Notes: generated by a model not told the origin, from the sequence alone. Positions 50,450 through 60,720 are shown, numbered from the stretch's first letter. The stretch is 64,000 bases of DNA from JAAYTY01 sp964569245 (GCA_964569245.1 CAZMTK010000001.1:310001-374000); one strand, 5' to 3'. Numbers and translations: made by a program.

Positions 50450-51739
50450 TCAGCCCCCGCGCCCCCCCTGCAGACCCAGATCCTTCATGTGGTTGAGCAG
50501 GGTCCTGTAGCTCACGCCTAGCACCCTGGCCGCGGCCGTGCGGTTTCCGCCGCACCGCTCCAGGGCCTCCAGTATCTTCCGGCGCCTGACTTCCCTCGAA
50601 GCCTCCATGGCGGCTTCCGGCATCGACCCGCTGCGTGCTGACGACGGGATCTCCAGCAGGTCGGTGGTGATCGCTCCGCCGGCGGCCAGCGTGGCTGCGC
50701 GCAGGATGGTGCTCCTCAGCTCGCGGACGTTGCCCGGCCAGTCGTAGGATTCGAGAGCGGCGGATGCGGCCGCTTCCAGCGCCGAGGGATCGCAGCCCGC
50801 CTCCGCCAGGAAGTGCCGCGCCAGCAGAGCAACATCGCCGTGCCTCTCCCGGAGCGGAGGCAGGATCACCGGGAACTCGCAGAGCCTGTAGTAGAGGTCC
50901 TGCCTGAACCTGCCGGACGAGGCCTCCGAGCCGAGATCCCTGTTGCTCGCGGCGACGATCCTGACATCCACTCTTGTCGTCTCCGCGCTGCCCACCCTGG
51001 TGAACTCCCTTTCCTGGAGCACCCTGAGAAGCTTCCCCTGCAGAGCCGGCGCAAGGTCTCCGACTTCGTCGAGGAACACGGTTCCGCCGTCTGCGAGCTC
51101 GAATCTGCCGGGGCGCCGGCAGTCGGCGCCGGTGTAGGCTCCCTTCTCCGCTCCGAACAGCTCGCTCTCCATGAGCTCGGACGGAATGGCGGCGCAGTTG
51201 ACCGGGATGAAGGGGCCGCAACGCCTTTCGCTCGCCTCGTGCACCGCCCGGGCCAGCAGCTCCTTGCCGGTCCCGCTCTCCCCGAGGATCAGCACGGTCA
51301 GCCGGGAAGCGGCGCCCTTGAGCGCACGCTCCACGGCGGCCCTGAAGGGAGGGCTCTCACCTACCATGTCGCCAGGCCTGCAGGGCGAGGTCTGATCGAG
51401 GAGAGCGAGGAGCGAGTCTATCTGGAAGGGCTTTGTCAGGAAGTCGCGCGCCCCGGCCTTCATGGCCCTCACCGCGAGATCGATGGTCCCGAACGCCGTC
51501 ATCAGTATCACCGGCGTCGAGGGGTTCGAGACTTTCGCGGCCGCGAGGACCGCCAGACCGTCGCATCCCGGGAGGCAGACGTCCGTCAGCACCGCGTCGA
51601 ACCTACCCTCTGCCAGCAGCTTCAGGGCAGAAGGCCCGTCAGCGGCGGCGACCACTCTCCAGCCCGCCTCTGAGAGCGCGGTCACGAGCATGCTGCGCAT
51701 GCCCCTCCTGTCCTCCACCAGGAGCACGGTCCTATTCAT
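50450..51739 (-). CDS. Sigma54-dependent response regulator, NtrC family
   Basis: 429-aa activator with receiver domain (D53 phosphorylation site, K103), AAA+ domain (Walker A GESGTGKE, GAYTGA loop at 200-205 where most members have GAFTGA) and a C-terminal Fis-type helix-turn-helix (GGNRTAAARVLGVSYRTLLNHM). It is cotranscribed with a histidine kinase (ATGA overlap) and converges on gatE with 2 nt between stops. Targets probably need sigma54. Confidence 0.93.
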   Translation of the reverse strand: MNRTVLLVEDRRGMRSMLVTALSEAGWRVVAAADGPSALKLLAEGRFDAVLTDVCLPGCDGLAVLAAAKVSNPSTPVILMTAFGTIDLAVRAMKAGARDFLTKPFQIDSLLALLDQTSPCRPGDMVGESPPFRAAVERALKGAASRLTVLILGESGTGKELLARAVHEASERRCGPFIPVNCAAIPSELMESELFGAEKGAYTGADCRRPGRFELADGGTVFLDEVGDLAPALQGKLLRVLQEREFTRVGSAETTRVDVRIVAASNRDLGSEASSGRFRQDLYYRLCEFPVILPPLRERHGDVALLARHFLAEAGCDPSALEAAASAALESYDWPGNVRELRSTILRAATLAAGGAITTDLLEIPSSARSGSMPEAAMEASREVRRRKILEALERCGGNRTAAARVLGVSYRTLLNHMKDLGLQGGRGG

Positions 51740-53397
51740 CGGCCTTCCCTCGCGCAGAGCGGAAGCCCTATAACGAAGACGGCGCCTCCGCCCTCGCGCC
51801 GGGCGGCGCGCAGCTCGCCGCTCATCATCCCGACCAGACGCCTCGTGATCGTCAGGCCCAGTCCCATGTGACCCTCGCCCTGCTTCGTACTATAGAAAGG
51901 TCGCATGACGGCGTCCTCGTCAACGGGCAGTCCCGGCCCCCTGTCCATGACGGAGACGGTGAAGCTCCCCTCCGAGCAGGCCACCACCACTTCCGGCACT
52001 CCCCGGGGATCAGCCTCCCTGGCGTTCCTGACCAGGTTCAGCACGCATCTCTGGAGGAGCACCGGATCGGCCTTGAGGCCCGCCCCCGGGCAGAAGCCCT
52101 CCGCCAGCACGAAGTCCGCCCCGGTCTCCGAGCAGACGGCTGCGACGGAATCCGAGAGCGAGGAGCACGTGACCTCGTCCAGTCTCGCCTCCAGGTTTCC
52201 GGCGAATGACTTGAACGAGCCTATCATCCTCTGTGCAGATAGTATCTCCTCCCTGGCCCCGGCAAGGATGGCTTCCGTCCTGGAGTCGGAGTGTCCCCTG
52301 GCCAGGAGGTCCATGAAACCCTGCAGCGCACAGAGCGTATTCCCCATTTCGTGCGCCACGCCGGCCGAGAGCGTTCCGAGGCCCGCCATCGCGGCCTCCT
52401 CCGCCAGCTTGCGCTCCAGCGTCCTCAGCCTCGTCACGTCGCTCACGAGTACCGCCCTGGAGCCTCCGGGCGAGGCCGCGACCGAAACGCTGTATGCCTT
52501 TCTCTCGGAACCCGATTCGATCTCCAGCTCGGTCTCACCGGGCTCCGATCCTCTCCCGGAGAGGAAGCCGCCGATGGCCGCCCCCGCCTTCGTCCTCGAG
52601 CCTGGGAATTCGCATCCCAGGTCGCCGGCCTCCAGGCGGAAGAGCTCGGCCGCGCTGGGGTTGAACAGAGTCAGCTTCCCGTCAGCGTCGAGAGCCATCA
52701 TTGCGGCTCCGATGCTCGAAACGACGGCGGCAGAGCACTCCTCCGCCCTGTCGGCCCTCCGCTCGGCCATCATCCGGAGCCTGTCCAGCTCCCTGTCGCG
52801 TTCCGAAAGCTTCTGCACCAGCTCCGCGAAGGAGGCGCGGGCGGCCTCGGCGGTCCTTGCACCGCCTGGAATCTGCCTGCCCGCCTCCTCGAGGATGTCC
52901 TCGAGCGGAGCGATGAGGTTTCGCGAAATGTATCCGGGCGTGAGTACGGAGAGGGCCAGCAGCCCGGCGGTGATCACGGCGAGGGAGAAGGTGAGGATCG
53001 TCCGGAAGGGCTGCGGAGGAGGCAGCCTCACGCCTGCATATCGTCCTCCGCCGAGGGGCCTGATCTCCCAGTCCCTGCCCAGCTCGGCAGCCCTGGCCGA
53101 GTCCAGGAGCAGGGCCTCCTCGAGAGTCCCGGACAGGACGAGGGGGGCTGCGGTCTGCCTGAGGGCCTCGTCGGTCGGATTCCCACGCATGGAGGCAGCG
53201 ATCATCTCCGCGGCCATGACGGCGCGGAGCCTCCTCTCGTCCTCGAAGTCGCGGGCCAGGAGAAGATTGATCACAAGTGCGACCAGCGAAGCCGTGACGC
53301 CGGCGGCCAGCGAGACGCCTATCAAGAGCTCCACTGCCAGCGTGAACCTCCCCCTGCCCGAACTCAGATCTCCCCCTTTCTCCGGCTCCTCCTCCAT
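51736..53397 (-). CDS. Membrane sensor histidine kinase (HAMP-PAS type)
   Basis: 553-aa kinase partner of the NtrC-type regulator. Two helices (~20-47 and ~132-153) bracket a small periplasmic sensor domain, followed by a HAMP/coiled linker, a PAS domain (~220-325), the dimerisation box with His349 (GVAHEMGNTL) and an HATPase domain (NLVRNAREA, DRGPGLP, GLGLTI). The start lies in the 3' end of the upstream glycosyltransferase (34-nt overlap). The signal sensed is not evident. Confidence 0.9.
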   Translation of the reverse strand: MEEEPEKGGDLSSGRGRFTLAVELLIGVSLAAGVTASLVALVINLLLARDFEDERRLRAVMAAEMIAASMRGNPTDEALRQTAAPLVLSGTLEEALLLDSARAAELGRDWEIRPLGGGRYAGVRLPPPQPFRTILTFSLAVITAGLLALSVLTPGYISRNLIAPLEDILEEAGRQIPGGARTAEAARASFAELVQKLSERDRELDRLRMMAERRADRAEECSAAVVSSIGAAMMALDADGKLTLFNPSAAELFRLEAGDLGCEFPGSRTKAGAAIGGFLSGRGSEPGETELEIESGSERKAYSVSVAASPGGSRAVLVSDVTRLRTLERKLAEEAAMAGLGTLSAGVAHEMGNTLCALQGFMDLLARGHSDSRTEAILAGAREEILSAQRMIGSFKSFAGNLEARLDEVTCSSLSDSVAAVCSETGADFVLAEGFCPGAGLKADPVLLQRCVLNLVRNAREADPRGVPEVVVACSEGSFTVSVMDRGPGLPVDEDAVMRPFYSTKQGEGHMGLGLTITRRLVGMMSGELRAARREGGGAVFVIGLPLCAREGR

Positions 53398-54194
53398 GCG
53401 AGATAGTCGAGCCAGCCCAGCACGAACTCCGTCCTGCCGCTCGACAGCGACAGCAGCAGATGCAGAGGCATCCAAGCTGCGCTGCGGATGAGCATCGACG
53501 GAGAGGAGCAGTGCCTCTCCATGAATATGAAGCGGTTCCTCTCGCGCAGCCTTCTCGATGCAAGCCCTCCGCCCATGGTGGCCGCGTGCTCGTGGTCCCA
53601 GAGGGACAGCGGAGCCCTGGTCATTCTCAGGCCGGCCCGGGCGGCCCTGGCGCCGAGATCGGCGTCCTCCCAATAGATAGGGGCGAAGTCGGCTGAAAGA
53701 CCGCCCAGCACCTCCCAATGGCATCTCCTGAAGAGGCTGCAGGCACCCGAAGGGTACGGAACTCCCCGCTCGCCGGGGCCTGTCACGGCCAGACCGCGCC
53801 TGAAGCCCGTCCTCATGCCGCCCTCGTCCGGCATGCCGGGTCTCGTGATCACCGGCACGGCCGCATAGACATCGCCGCCTGCCGATTCGAGCGCCATGGC
53901 GAGCTCCGCCAGGGCCCCCTCGCGTGGAGAGACGTCGTTGTTCAGCAGGAGCAGAGCGTCGCCGGCCGCAAGGGACATCCCGAGGTTCACCGCGTGGCAG
54001 AAGCCGCGTTCGCCCTCTCTTCTCACGAACCTGACGCCGGGGAACTCCGCGGAGCCTGCCGCGCAGGTGCCGTCGGAGGAGCCGTCGTCAACTACGATCA
54101 CCTCCCAGCCCCGAGCCTCTGTCGCGAGGCGCGGCAGGTGCCTCCTCAGGAGCTCCAGCCCGTTCCGGGAGGGGATTACGACGCTTCCCCTCAC
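53364..54194 (-). CDS. Glycosyltransferase family 2
   Basis: 276-aa GT-A enzyme: VVIPSRNGLELLRR, VVDDGSSDGTC, LLLNNDVSP (DxD-type site) and YWEDADLGARAARAG near the acceptor site. A C-terminal hydrophobic stretch may contact the membrane. The GTG start overlaps the preceding gene (GTGA). It resembles rhamnosyltransferase-like enzymes. Confidence 0.88.
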   Translation of the reverse strand: MRGSVVIPSRNGLELLRRHLPRLATEARGWEVIVVDDGSSDGTCAAGSAEFPGVRFVRREGERGFCHAVNLGMSLAAGDALLLLNNDVSPREGALAELAMALESAGGDVYAAVPVITRPGMPDEGGMRTGFRRGLAVTGPGERGVPYPSGACSLFRRCHWEVLGGLSADFAPIYWEDADLGARAARAGLRMTRAPLSLWDHEHAATMGGGLASRRLRERNRFIFMERHCSSPSMLIRSAAWMPLHLLLSLSSGRTEFVLGWLDYLAWRRSRRKGEI

Positions 54195-56308
54195 GGCCGC
54201 CGAACCTCGATCCTGTCCAGGTAGATTCCTTCCGGATCGCGCAGGGGGAGCGGATTCGACGGGGATATGCAGATCACCTCTCCGGGGCTGGCGGAGAGCG
54301 TGACGACGACCGTCGTGTCCCGGAGGTTCCCGGGTTCGGGATTGCGCCCGGTCTCGCCTCTGCGGACCGCACGCACCCATGCAGGAGGCTCCCTCATCCC
54401 GGTGGACAGGAGCATGCAGACCCTGCAAGCCCCGCTGCTCGCTGACAGACCGAGAGGGCCTCCGAGGGTCAGCGCCCTGAGGCGGAGCTCCAGTTCGAAA
54501 ACCCCGCCTTCGCCCGGCGGGGCGGGAAGCAGCACGGCGTCGCCCGGATTCGATAGGCGCAGCATTATCTCGCGCGAGCCTTCGAAAGCCATCCTCTCCC
54601 TGGGATCGGGCGAGGAGGGGAAGAGGCTGCATCCGACCCTGCTGGACGGTGGGAGGTCCTCCGCCTCCCAGGCGGTGGGAACAGCCGGCTGCAGCGACGC
54701 GATCAGGACCAGGGCAAGCGGCAGGACCACGAGCGCGGCTCCCTCGCGCCCCCTTCCATAGAGAAGAGCCGACAGCGCCCATGCCGCCGCCCAGAAAGCT
54801 GTCACTGCCGCGTCGGGTCGCAGCATAGACGGGAAGAGCGAGCATGCGCTGCCCCACCGCGGGCCGGAAACCCACTCCAGAATCCTGTCAGTGCCGTCGA
54901 GATAGTTGAATCTCAGGTCCGGCAGAAGGAAGCACGCACCGGAAAGCAGCGCCGAGAGAGCGAAAAAGCCGCCACCCCTTCCGGACGACAGGGCATGGGC
55001 CATGCCCAGCGCGAACAGCGGAACCAGCGGCATGAAGGGCCTGCCCCACGGTGTAGGGCACGCGTGCCAGTCCTGTGGCTGCCAGAGCACGAGCACGGCG
55101 ATGTAGGCTGCCGAGGACAGCAGCAGGGGTCTCGCGAGCGCCGACCTGCGAAGGGAGCGGGCCAGCCCGAACACTGCGGGAACGAGCCATGGGGCTCGCC
55201 ACAGCAGTCCGGCCTCCTGGTCCATCAGCATCCATAACGGGGCCATCAGTATGTCTGGAACGGAGGCGAGCGTCCTGTGCCACAGGACGGCCAGCGATTC
55301 GACGCTCCCGTATCTCAGCCAGAACACTCTGCCGCCGAGGACGACCCTGTCCGCGAGCAGGATGCCGGCGAACAGCAGCGCTGCAGCCGCCACCCATGCC
55401 AAACGCCTCCTTCGGCTCATCGTGGCGAGCGCCGCAGCCGCCAGCCCGGCCCCGGCGGCTGCGAACCTCAGCTTGAGGAGGGCGAGGGCCAGGGCGCACA
55501 GCAAGACGGGGACGAAGCGGCCCTTCGAGGACAGGATCGCTCCCAGCGCCACGAGTCCCGCGGCGGCGAAGTCGGGATAGGCCAGTCCGGCTACTGCGGC
55601 TCCCGGCAGCAGGAGCACGCAGAGAGCGCCCGCCCTTCCGTGCTCTCTGACGCCATCGCGAGCCAGCATCGCGGAGACGAGCGAGGCTGAGACGGCGGTG
55701 ATGATCAGCGCCGCCATGCGGAATCCGGGGGCGCCGAGCAGGACCCCCGGCAGGATCAGAAGCGGGAACACCGGCTGGAAGTGGCTCAGGCCCCGGGCAT
55801 CCGCGATCTCCGGGGACACGGTCGCGACCGGATCGTACTGCCTCAGATCGTCCGAGGCGTCCAGGTCTCCGTCCTGCACGATGCTCTCTGCTACGGCCGC
55901 GTAGTAGGGCTCGTCCCCGGTGAACGGCACGAGCAGTATGACGAGGGGCGCAAGAGGCAGCAGCGTCTTCGCCGCACCCCATTTCGAGGATCCGTCCGGC
56001 TCCAGCAGCGTGATCGCGCCCGCAGCCGCTGCCGAGATGGATGCAAGGAGCACCGCTCTTCCGAGAGGCCAGGCTGCCCCGGTCACCGCGAACACGGCGA
56101 GGAAGGCCAGGGAGCACCGCCATCTCCTCGCACCCGGGGATGCGGCGCCAGCCAGGAGCCAGGCCAGCGGGGCGAGGCGGCCGAGCGTACCCGGCAGCGG
56201 CAGTCCGAGAACCCGCCACGCCAGGAACACTGTCAGGCCCCCGAGGAGTCCGGTGAGGAGCCCCGGCATCCTCCCGGCGAGGCTCGCTGGACTTCCGCCG
56301 AGCCTCAA
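54191..56308 (-). CDS. Large polytopic GT-C-like membrane protein
   Basis: 705-aa protein with about 12-14 helices in the first ~560 residues and a ~140-residue soluble beta-rich C-terminus. The loop GDEPYYAAVAESIVQDGDLD after an early helix has the Asp-Glu pair seen in PMT/ArnT-type GT-C transferases. The TTG at 56308 is chosen because GGAGGAG lies 4 nt upstream and the TTG overlaps the previous stop. It likely adds or transfers a sugar from a polyprenyl carrier, by inference. Confidence 0.65.
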   Translation of the reverse strand: MRLGGSPASLAGRMPGLLTGLLGGLTVFLAWRVLGLPLPGTLGRLAPLAWLLAGAASPGARRWRCSLAFLAVFAVTGAAWPLGRAVLLASISAAAAGAITLLEPDGSSKWGAAKTLLPLAPLVILLVPFTGDEPYYAAVAESIVQDGDLDASDDLRQYDPVATVSPEIADARGLSHFQPVFPLLILPGVLLGAPGFRMAALIITAVSASLVSAMLARDGVREHGRAGALCVLLLPGAAVAGLAYPDFAAAGLVALGAILSSKGRFVPVLLCALALALLKLRFAAAGAGLAAAALATMSRRRRLAWVAAAALLFAGILLADRVVLGGRVFWLRYGSVESLAVLWHRTLASVPDILMAPLWMLMDQEAGLLWRAPWLVPAVFGLARSLRRSALARPLLLSSAAYIAVLVLWQPQDWHACPTPWGRPFMPLVPLFALGMAHALSSGRGGGFFALSALLSGACFLLPDLRFNYLDGTDRILEWVSGPRWGSACSLFPSMLRPDAAVTAFWAAAWALSALLYGRGREGAALVVLPLALVLIASLQPAVPTAWEAEDLPPSSRVGCSLFPSSPDPRERMAFEGSREIMLRLSNPGDAVLLPAPPGEGGVFELELRLRALTLGGPLGLSASSGACRVCMLLSTGMREPPAWVRAVRRGETGRNPEPGNLRDTTVVVTLSASPGEVICISPSNPLPLRDPEGIYLDRIEVRRP

Positions 56309-57078
56309 CGCGCTCCTCCGGGGCCTACGATGATCACGGGATGCTCGAACGGGCGGTAGGGCCTTGCCAGACTGACGGACACCAGCGTCTCGCCGGAGGG
56401 AATCTCGAGCATCGTCACGCCGGGCGCCAGGGTTGTCGCGAACCAGCCGCCCGAAGCCAGCCCCACTGGCAGGGAGTCTCTGGTTCCGCCGCACTCTATG
56501 CGCATGGTGCAGCCCTCCTGCCCGGCTCCTGGAGGCACTCTGACCTCGAGAACTGGCGACGCCCTGTCCAGCACGGCAGTTCCCGGCCAGAGGACTCCGT
56601 CTTCGGTGAGCGCCTCCTGCATGACAGCCGGTTCCGGCTCCGTCACCGAGGGCGGCCCCAGGAATCCCGTCGCGACGAGCAGAACGAACGGGACGGCCAG
56701 CCTTCCGAGCCTCCCGCCCGTCGGGAGCAGCCCCGCGAGCGCGGCAGCGCACCAGGCCCAGTACCCGGAGACGGCGCCTGACTGCCCTGCGAGGAGAACG
56801 GCGAAGCACCCGGCCGCCCTGGCGGCGAATCCGGTCGCGAAGGCTTCAGCGGCGAGGCCGGCTGCCGCGACCAGACCCGCAGCATCCTGGGAGCCTCCCA
56901 GCACACAGAGCCCCAGTGCGGCAGTGCCGGCCGCCAGAAGAACTGGCGAGGAGCGCGAGGCGAGGACTGCAGCACCCGCGAGCGCCCAGGCGGCGGAAGA
57001 CGCAGGGTCTCCTCCCAGTGCCATTCTGCCGATTGCCGCCGCCACGGTGCCTGCGGCCCAGCCGAGGCGCCTCACCAT
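56305..57078 (-). CDS. Hypothetical membrane protein with C-terminal beta domain
   Basis: 257 aa, about five to six Ala/Gly-rich helices in the first ~150 residues, then a soluble domain of ~105 residues. The ATG overlaps the preceding stop as TGATG. No family is recognised. The position among glycosyltransferases suggests a role in the same glycan pathway. Confidence 0.6.
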   Translation of the reverse strand: MVRRLGWAAGTVAAAIGRMALGGDPASSAAWALAGAAVLASRSSPVLLAAGTAALGLCVLGGSQDAAGLVAAAGLAAEAFATGFAARAAGCFAVLLAGQSGAVSGYWAWCAAALAGLLPTGGRLGRLAVPFVLLVATGFLGPPSVTEPEPAVMQEALTEDGVLWPGTAVLDRASPVLEVRVPPGAGQEGCTMRIECGGTRDSLPVGLASGGWFATTLAPGVTMLEIPSGETLVSVSLARPYRPFEHPVIIVGPGGAR

Positions 57079-58382
57079 CAGGCACGCCTTTCGAACGAGA
57101 AATCGAGCATGCCGACCACTGGAGCTTCCACCCTGTCGTCCAGCGCAAGGTAGCTCCTGCCGGCGGGGATCGGAAGCCTTACCCGGGTCCTGCCGGCCGG
57201 GATGTTGAAGGGCGGCCCGGGCTCCGCGCCGAGCCAGAGCCTCCCTGTGTGCGGAAGGTCGCTCTCGAGGAGGATCGAGGCCGTTCCCGGCGATCTGGCC
57301 GACATCGCCCCGTAGCCCGAGAATGAGATCCCATGCCCGGACCTGCTCCAGCCGGGACCGGCCGTCACGGCCCCGCCCCTGTCCAGGGGGAACGGCCGTC
57401 CAGGCCTGATGTACGGCAGTTCGATCGGGGCGGGGGTCCTGAGCAGCGGCAGGCGCTCGGGCTGGATCGCGGGCTCGAGAACGGCCGAGACCAGAGCCCC
57501 GAGCCTCCTGAAAGGCAGGCGCCCGCGCAGAGCGCACCGGGCGATGTCCGCCAGTTCGCCGGAAGCCGCCCGCAACGGAAGGCGGGCTGCGGGGCCGCCG
57601 AGATACTTCCTCGCAAGCAGCGCAGCGGACCTGGTCTCCCAGGCCTCCGCCGCGCTCCTCCTGCTGGAGCAGCCCACCATGTGAAGGCCCCACGAACCTG
57701 GCAGCAGCTCGAATCGGTATCCCGCCGCCGCGGTCCTCAGACAGAGGTCAACGTCCTCGAAGTACATGAAGAATCTCTCGTCGAAGCCCCCCACGGACCG
57801 GAGCACCCTTGTCCTCCACAGCGAGACTGCGGCTCCGACTCCGGGCACGGTCCTGGGCTCGGGGCTGCCCGGCTCGGGCTCGAACCTCATGAACCCCAGG
57901 TCGAATCCCCTCAGAGCGGCCGTGATTCCCAGCCCCCTTCCCGCAGTGACCTCAGGCCACTCCCACAGGCCGAGCCGCGGCTGTACCGCTGCGGTGTCCG
58001 GTGATGAGTCAAGCCTGGCCTCGAGAGCCGAGAGCGATTCCGGGCCGATCCGGGCGTCTGCGTTCAGAAGCAGGGTGTACGGGGTTCTGACTCTCATGAG
58101 TCCGAGATTGTTGGCATAGCCGAAGCCGCCGTTCCATCCGCTCCGGACGAGCATTCCAGGCGTCAGCGCCCGCTCCAGCACGTCAGCGGTGCCGTCGGTC
58201 GAGGCATTGTCGACGACCAGCGGCATCGCGAGACCCTCCAGCCTGCCGAGGGTCTCGAGGAGCGAGGGCACGAGCTTGATCGCGTTGTAGGTCACGACAA
58301 CGGCCGTAATGCGAGGAGAGAGGGTCTCCGGAGGGGCCGGGGGCCGGCGCTCCGCAGGGCTCCGCGAGGTAAGAAGGCTCAT
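57078..58382 (-). CDS. Glycosyltransferase family 2 with C-terminal beta-rich extension
   Basis: 434 aa. The GT2 catalytic domain (~25-280) has VVVTYNAIKLVPSLLE, VVDNASTDGTAD, LLLNADARI and MYFEDVDLCLRTAAAG, typical of rhamnosyltransferase-like enzymes. A ~90-residue C-terminal extension (~340-434) is predicted beta-rich and may bind carbohydrate. The ATG overlaps the upstream stop (ATGA) behind GGGAGGAGGG. Confidence 0.85.
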   Translation of the reverse strand: MSLLTSRSPAERRPPAPPETLSPRITAVVVTYNAIKLVPSLLETLGRLEGLAMPLVVDNASTDGTADVLERALTPGMLVRSGWNGGFGYANNLGLMRVRTPYTLLLNADARIGPESLSALEARLDSSPDTAAVQPRLGLWEWPEVTAGRGLGITAALRGFDLGFMRFEPEPGSPEPRTVPGVGAAVSLWRTRVLRSVGGFDERFFMYFEDVDLCLRTAAAGYRFELLPGSWGLHMVGCSSRRSAAEAWETRSAALLARKYLGGPAARLPLRAASGELADIARCALRGRLPFRRLGALVSAVLEPAIQPERLPLLRTPAPIELPYIRPGRPFPLDRGGAVTAGPGWSRSGHGISFSGYGAMSARSPGTASILLESDLPHTGRLWLGAEPGPPFNIPAGRTRVRLPIPAGRSYLALDDRVEAPVVGMLDFSFERRA

Positions 58383-59614
58383 CCCTCCTCCCGCGGCGCG
58401 CATTCGGCCAGTCTCTCGTAGAACCTTTCCGTGACCGCCTCCCACGTGTGCTCGGACAGGACCTGCCTCCGGCCCTCCTCCCCCATTCTCGAAGCCGAGC
58501 CGGGATCTCCCAGAAGAGCGCCTATCCTGTGAGCGAGAGTGCTCGTGTCTCCGAACGGGGCCAGCCAGCCGTTCGCGCCCTCCCTGACCAGCTCCGGCAT
58601 GGCCCCGGACCAGCAGCCGACGACGGGCCTGCCGCATGCCCAGGCCTCGAGAAGGCCGATGCCGAAGCAGTCGAGTCTGGACGGAAGGACGAATACGTCG
58701 CAGGCGGCGATCATGTCCGCCCTGTCCTCACGCCGCACGTAGCCGGTCGATACGATCCTCCCCTGAGGCAGAGCCCTCAGGGCTTCGTCGAGCACTGGCA
58801 GCATGTCGCTGTGCACGGGCCCGGCAAGGACGAGAGTGAAGTCCGCGCCTGCCGCCCACAGATCCCGGCATGCCTCGATCAGGTTCCGGGAGCCCCTGTC
58901 CAGGCAGTGCGCCGTGAGGCTCAGCACGATCCTGCCCTCGACGCCGAGGGCGTGCCGCCCTCTTTCCGGATCGGCTGCGGCGAACTCCGCCGGATCTATT
59001 CCGCTGCCGAGAACGAGCACCCTCTCGGGAGCGACGCCCGCGTCCAGGAACAGGTCGCGCTCGAAAAGGCTCTGCGCAACGACAAAGGAGCTTCGCCTGA
59101 GCACTTCCGGCTGAGTTCCGTCGAAGTACCCGAGCGCGTTCACTCTCCTGTACCTTTCTCCGACGTTCGCGTGCGGGACCGACGCCAGCCCCGTGCGGAA
59201 CCTCCTGGCATGACGGTAGCCGAGGCGCAGCGCGAAGGGCATGGCGTTGGCGTGCACGAAGCCGAAGCCGTGATCCCGCGCCAGCCAGCGCTCCATGGAC
59301 GGAACGAACGGATTGGGATAGAAGTGGAGATCCGGCCCGCCCCTCCTCAGCCTCCTGAGAACCGCCCTCAGCAGGTCCTGAAGCGGGGGGTTCACAACCG
59401 GAAACCTGATTATCTCCACTCCGTCGATGATCTCGCGCCCGCCCTCGATCCTTCTCCCGGAGCGGCCGGTGAACACGGACATGTCCCAGGCATCGGTCGT
59501 CGCGATGACGCTGCTGTGGCCGAAGCGAGATCCCGCACGGGCATGCTCCAGGACGTAGCGCTCGGCCCCGCCGTGGAAAGGCGCAGACCTGTGCACGATG
59601 TGGAGCACCCTCAC
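58379..59614 (-). CDS. Glycosyltransferase family 4
   Basis: 411-aa GT-B enzyme starting VRVLHIVHRSAPFHGGAERY. The donor domain contains GSGIDPAEFAAADP, STGYVRREDRADMIAACDVFVLPSR and CFGIGLLEAWACGRPVVG. The GTG start overlaps the previous stop (GTGA). It is one of four soluble transferases in this cluster. Confidence 0.9.
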   Translation of the reverse strand: MRVLHIVHRSAPFHGGAERYVLEHARAGSRFGHSSVIATTDAWDMSVFTGRSGRRIEGGREIIDGVEIIRFPVVNPPLQDLLRAVLRRLRRGGPDLHFYPNPFVPSMERWLARDHGFGFVHANAMPFALRLGYRHARRFRTGLASVPHANVGERYRRVNALGYFDGTQPEVLRRSSFVVAQSLFERDLFLDAGVAPERVLVLGSGIDPAEFAAADPERGRHALGVEGRIVLSLTAHCLDRGSRNLIEACRDLWAAGADFTLVLAGPVHSDMLPVLDEALRALPQGRIVSTGYVRREDRADMIAACDVFVLPSRLDCFGIGLLEAWACGRPVVGCWSGAMPELVREGANGWLAPFGDTSTLAHRIGALLGDPGSASRMGEEGRRQVLSEHTWEAVTERFYERLAECAPREEG

Positions 59615-60720
59615 CCCGCCATCCTCCTGTAAAGCTCGCAGGCCGCCGATGCAGCGAGTCTCCACGTGCGTCTCGGGGCCTCTCGCGCCATTTCGCGGAG
59701 CTCGGCTGCCAGCCCCCCTCTGCCCAGCCGTATCATGGAGTCTCTCCAAGCCACTGCGTTCCAGGGCGGAATGAGGATGCCGCCATTACCGACCGTTTCG
59801 GGAAGTGCGGCTGCGTCGCTGGCGACCACTCCACAGCCGCACGCCATGGCTTCCAGCACGGGCAGGCCCAGCCCTTCGCACTCGCTTGGAGCGAGCAGCG
59901 CAGCGGCGCCGCGGTAGAGGGTAAGGAGTCCGTTGTCAGGGAGGTCCTCGAAGACCCTGATGCCGCTTCCCGCGACCTCCGGTCTCTTCCAGCCGCCCTG
60001 CCCCACCAGCACGAGATCCAGTTCAAGTCCTGCCAGGCGCGCCTGGCGGTATGCTTCTATCAGCATGGGGATGTTCTTCCTCGGGACGAAGTTGCCGACG
60101 TGGAGCAGGTAGCCCCGATCCGCCAGCCCCAGCCCTGCGAGAACGTCGGCATCCGGCTCCCCTGGAGTGAACAAGTCGTCCGCAGCGCCGGGGGCAACCT
60201 CGATGCGACCCGGGGGAACTCCGAGGACTTCCACCGCCCTGTCTGCGGCCCATCTGGAGATGGCCAGCGCACCGGCGCCATCACGCAGCAGTTCGGCCTC
60301 GGCCCTCGAGTAGCTCACGGTCTGCTCGGTGTGCCACTCCGGATGCTCGAGTGCCGTGGTGTCGTACACGGTCACGACCGAACGAGCCCCTGAGGGCGCT
60401 CGCGGCTGCACGCCGCAGTGGTGGTAGACTTCGCACCCGGCAGCCGCCGCAAGCCTCTTGTTCCTGGAGCGCTCCTCGAGATTCGCTGCTGCTGCCGCTC
60501 TCCTCACGAGCGGAATGCCGCAGTACCGGGGCGAGGCGAGGACGATCGCGGCTTCCGGGACCGGAGGGGCACCCGGATGGGCTGCCGGCACATCCACCGT
60601 CAGCAGACGGATTCCGGCTTCGGATGCGGTCTTGCAGAGCGCCCCGCACAGCCCCCGGACATATCGGGACACTCCCCCGATCGAGTGGCGCAGGATGCTG
60701 AGATCGAACCCGACCCTCAC
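59611..60720 (-). CDS. Glycosyltransferase family 4
   Basis: 369-aa GT-B enzyme: SIGGVSRYVRGL at the N-terminus, VGNFVPRKNIPMLIEAYRQA and CEGLGLPVLEAMACGCGVVAS in the donor domain. The GTG at 60720 overlaps the upstream stop (GTGA). An in-frame ATG 15 nt upstream is also possible. Confidence 0.88.
   Translation of the reverse strand: MRVGFDLSILRHSIGGVSRYVRGLCGALCKTASEAGIRLLTVDVPAAHPGAPPVPEAAIVLASPRYCGIPLVRRAAAAANLEERSRNKRLAAAAGCEVYHHCGVQPRAPSGARSVVTVYDTTALEHPEWHTEQTVSYSRAEAELLRDGAGALAISRWAADRAVEVLGVPPGRIEVAPGAADDLFTPGEPDADVLAGLGLADRGYLLHVGNFVPRKNIPMLIEAYRQARLAGLELDLVLVGQGGWKRPEVAGSGIRVFEDLPDNGLLTLYRGAAALLAPSECEGLGLPVLEAMACGCGVVASDAAALPETVGNGGILIPPWNAVAWRDSMIRLGRGGLAAELREMAREAPRRTWRLAASAACELYRRMAG

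Noticed and set aside
51905..53491. 528-residue plus-strand Ser-rich open frame
   Set aside because: It is antisense to the histidine kinase, whose His, N and G boxes are intact.
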